A DNA stretch of 64,000 bases from Acidicapsa dinghuensis (GTDB lineage Bacteria; Acidobacteriota; Terriglobia; Terriglobales; Acidobacteriaceae). The notes beneath the pieces were generated by a model, which made no database searches, had not been told where the DNA came from, and was given only the letters and a program-made list of their open reading frames with translations. The position numbers and the translations under genes are program-made. The first letter of the stretch is position 1. Each line of letters starts with the position of its first letter. The stretch covers positions 744,001-808,000 of the forward strand of contig NZ_JAGSYH010000005.1 of NCBI RefSeq assembly GCF_025685685.1, given 5' to 3'. Positions 62,565 through 64,000 of this stretch are shown piece after piece.

Positions 62565-63548
62565 ATGATCCGTGCCGTTTTGTTGTGCTTCTTTCTTGTA
62601 GCCGGGGTCTTCGGAACCCAGACTCAACAGCAGAATCCTTCCGCTACTGATCAAAAGGCCAAGCAGGCGGACTCCAGTGGACAAAAGCCCTCTGCCACGC
62701 CGGGCCAGTCCGCGCCTGGGCAACAGGGAGCTCAGCCACAGCAGGGTGCGCGCAGCTCCGAGGCGGTACGGCAGATGATCCGCGGTTTTCTGGCGATTGG
62801 CGCACCGCCGGATACTGAGGCAGAGAAGCGGGGACAGGCGACCTTTGTGCAGACCTGCGGTTTTTGCCATGGCACCAACGCTACTGGCGGAGCGCAGGGA
62901 CCAAATCTCGTGCGGTCAACATTGGTGTTGCACGATCAGGGGTCAGGGAAAGAGATTGGCCCGGTTATCCATGATGGGCGGCTCACTAAAGGTATGCCCG
63001 CGTTCGCGAACTTTACCGATGCGCAGATTCACGACATCGCGCAGTTCCTGCTGGGGCGAACTCAGGCCGCGGCGAACCGCATGGAATATAGCATTCAGAA
63101 CATCGTCACCGGAGATCCAAAGACCGGAGAAGCGTACTTCCAGGTGCACTGCGCGACCTGCCACTCGGCTACGGGCGACTTGGCGCACATTGCTGCGAAA
63201 TATGAGCCGGTCACGCTGGAAGGCCGGTTTCTCTACCCCGGGAATATGAATCGATTTGGCATGGGGCCGCCGCCTGATTCGCGCGCGGAGAAGCATGTAA
63301 CGGTGACGGTGCCTCCGAGCACGACGCTGCCTTCGGGTGTGAAGTACTCCGGGGTGCTGGCACACATCGATGATTTCAGCGTTGGGCTGCGGGATAGCTC
63401 GGGCGTGTATCGCTCGTGGACTTACGACGATGCGAAGGGTATCCAGGTTCAGATCCAGGATCCGCTTGAGCAACACCTGAAGCTGCTGCACGAGTATTCG
63501 GATGCCGACATGCATAACATTCTTGCCTATCTGGAGACGCTCAAATGA
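62565..63548 (+). CDS. secreted c-type cytochrome with two haem motifs
   Basis: 327 residues. Signal peptide (about 1-18), a Gln/Pro/Ala-rich linker (20-65), then two cytochrome c domains: Cys98-Gly-Phe-Cys101-His102 and Cys196-Ala-Thr-Cys199-His200. A Met in GMPAFANF (about 144) is a likely axial ligand of the first haem. The stop overlaps the ATG of the PQQ-dehydrogenase (ATGA), which strongly suggests it is the electron acceptor of that enzyme. Confidence 0.9.
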   Translation: MIRAVLLCFFLVAGVFGTQTQQQNPSATDQKAKQADSSGQKPSATPGQSAPGQQGAQPQQGARSSEAVRQMIRGFLAIGAPPDTEAEKRGQATFVQTCGFCHGTNATGGAQGPNLVRSTLVLHDQGSGKEIGPVIHDGRLTKGMPAFANFTDAQIHDIAQFLLGRTQAAANRMEYSIQNIVTGDPKTGEAYFQVHCATCHSATGDLAHIAAKYEPVTLEGRFLYPGNMNRFGMGPPPDSRAEKHVTVTVPPSTTLPSGVKYSGVLAHIDDFSVGLRDSSGVYRSWTYDDAKGIQVQIQDPLEQHLKLLHEYSDADMHNILAYLETLK

Positions 63549-64000
63549 AGCTTCGAAACGCGATCCTGACAATCTCTTTGCTTCCCGTTTCGTTGGCTAT
63601 GCCAGTTTCGCTGCCTGCGCAAGGGCTCGATCCAGCGGCGATTCTTCATCCGGCGCCGGGAAGCTGGCCGACGTATAACGGTGATTATTCCGGGAAACGG
63701 TTCAGTCCGCTGAAGCAGATCAATGCCGGCAATGTGAAGGATCTGAATCTGGCGTGGAGCTATCAAATCCATACCGGACCAAGCGCATTGCCATTCAGTG
63801 CCGGAATTAAGGCCACGCCGCTCGAAGTGGATGGCATCCTCTATTTCAGCGTTCCAGACCACGCGTGGGCAGTGGATGCGCGGACGGGCCGCGAGATATG
63901 GCACTACAGCTGGCAGAGCAAGGGCGGCATTCATATTGGAAACCGCGGCGTGGCTGTGTATCACGATGCAGTTTATTTCGAAACGCCTGACGATCACCTG
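63545..64000 (+). CDS. PQQ-dependent dehydrogenase, 3' end outside window
   Basis: The frame starts at the ATG at 63545, 4 bases inside the cytochrome gene, and is open to the end of the window (152 codons). It has a signal peptide (ISLLPVSLAMPVSLPAQ), then WPTYNGDYSGKRFSPLKQIN, LNLAWSYQIHTG, ATPLEVDGILYFSVPDHAWA, VDARTGREIWHYSW, which is the N-terminal blade pattern of the quinoprotein alcohol or glucose dehydrogenase propeller. Such enzymes oxidise alcohols or aldoses in the periplasm and pass electrons to cytochrome c, here the neighbour. Confidence 0.9.
   Translation, partial: MKLRNAILTISLLPVSLAMPVSLPAQGLDPAAILHPAPGSWPTYNGDYSGKRFSPLKQINAGNVKDLNLAWSYQIHTGPSALPFSAGIKATPLEVDGILYFSVPDHAWAVDARTGREIWHYSWQSKGGIHIGNRGVAVYHDAVYFETPDDHL

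Overview
The window is about 64 kb of GC-rich chromosomal DNA, most probably from an Acidobacteriota species of the Terriglobia/Acidobacteriaceae type. No marker gene proves this. It is inferred from the gene mix: several PadR regulators paired with very large MacB/FtsX-type permeases, tandem GloVer-repeat secreted proteins, an ECF42 sigma factor next to YCII/DGPF proteins, an MFS-PlsC-acyl-ACP synthetase fusion, and abundant secreted peptidases and glycosidases. No rRNA, tRNA, CRISPR array, prophage or complete insertion sequence was seen. Core genes (dnaG, rpoD, recA, coaD, fabD, ddl, pdxH) mark it as chromosome.

Layout. 1-5.7 kb: end of a DUF2185-like gene, an atypical nucleoside hydrolase, a REP/RAYT palindrome-transposase locus with a short AT-richer cargo segment carrying a truncated gene, a PanE-like reductase and small hypotheticals. 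5.9-12.4 kb: a GntR regulator, a PadR-membrane protein pair, the LplT-PlsC-Aas fusion, and two deletion scars (a GntR 3' remnant, and a hydrolase/LysR pair fused at their middles). 12.4-17.9 kb: secreted and accessory genes (SnoaL-like, GloVer repeat, DinB, minimal tail-collar protein, DMT exporter). 17.9-27.1 kb: two PadR-permease units, PdxH, and the ECF42/DGPF module. 27.1-31.1 kb: MHYT histidine kinase, diguanylate cyclase, VOC protein. 31.1-36.5 kb: a 21-bp tandem repeat, dnaG, an inserted hypothetical plus toxin-antitoxin pair, then rpoD with a strong terminator. 36.5-39.7 kb: a third PadR-permease unit on the minus strand with a perfect operator-like palindrome. 40-49 kb: GH1 glycosidase, a partner-switching module (FHA-GAF-PP2C phosphatase, STAS protein, RsbW-like kinase), S9 peptidase, a second diguanylate cyclase. 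49-59.6 kb: arginase, Ddl, FabD, a catalytically dead rhomboid, M28 peptidase, a LysW-like acidic zinc protein coupled to a secreted CarboxypepD_reg protein, GH13 amylase, CoaD, RecA. 59.8-64 kb: TetR/isochorismatase-fold/MFS locus (MFS frameshifted), then a dihaem-type cytochrome c overlapping a PQQ dehydrogenase that runs off the window.

The most distinctive theme is palindromic repeat activity. At least seven related hairpin elements beginning GTGCC lie in the first 11 kb, with a third, looser family near 15 kb. They surround a RAYT transposase, one lies in frame inside that transposase, and one lies in frame inside the LplT-Aas fusion. The other standouts are the dead rhomboid, the LysW-like protein without lysine or arginine biosynthesis partners, the helically phased repeat upstream of dnaG, and the disrupted dnaG-rpoD neighbourhood. 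All assignments come from reading the sequence; no database search was run.
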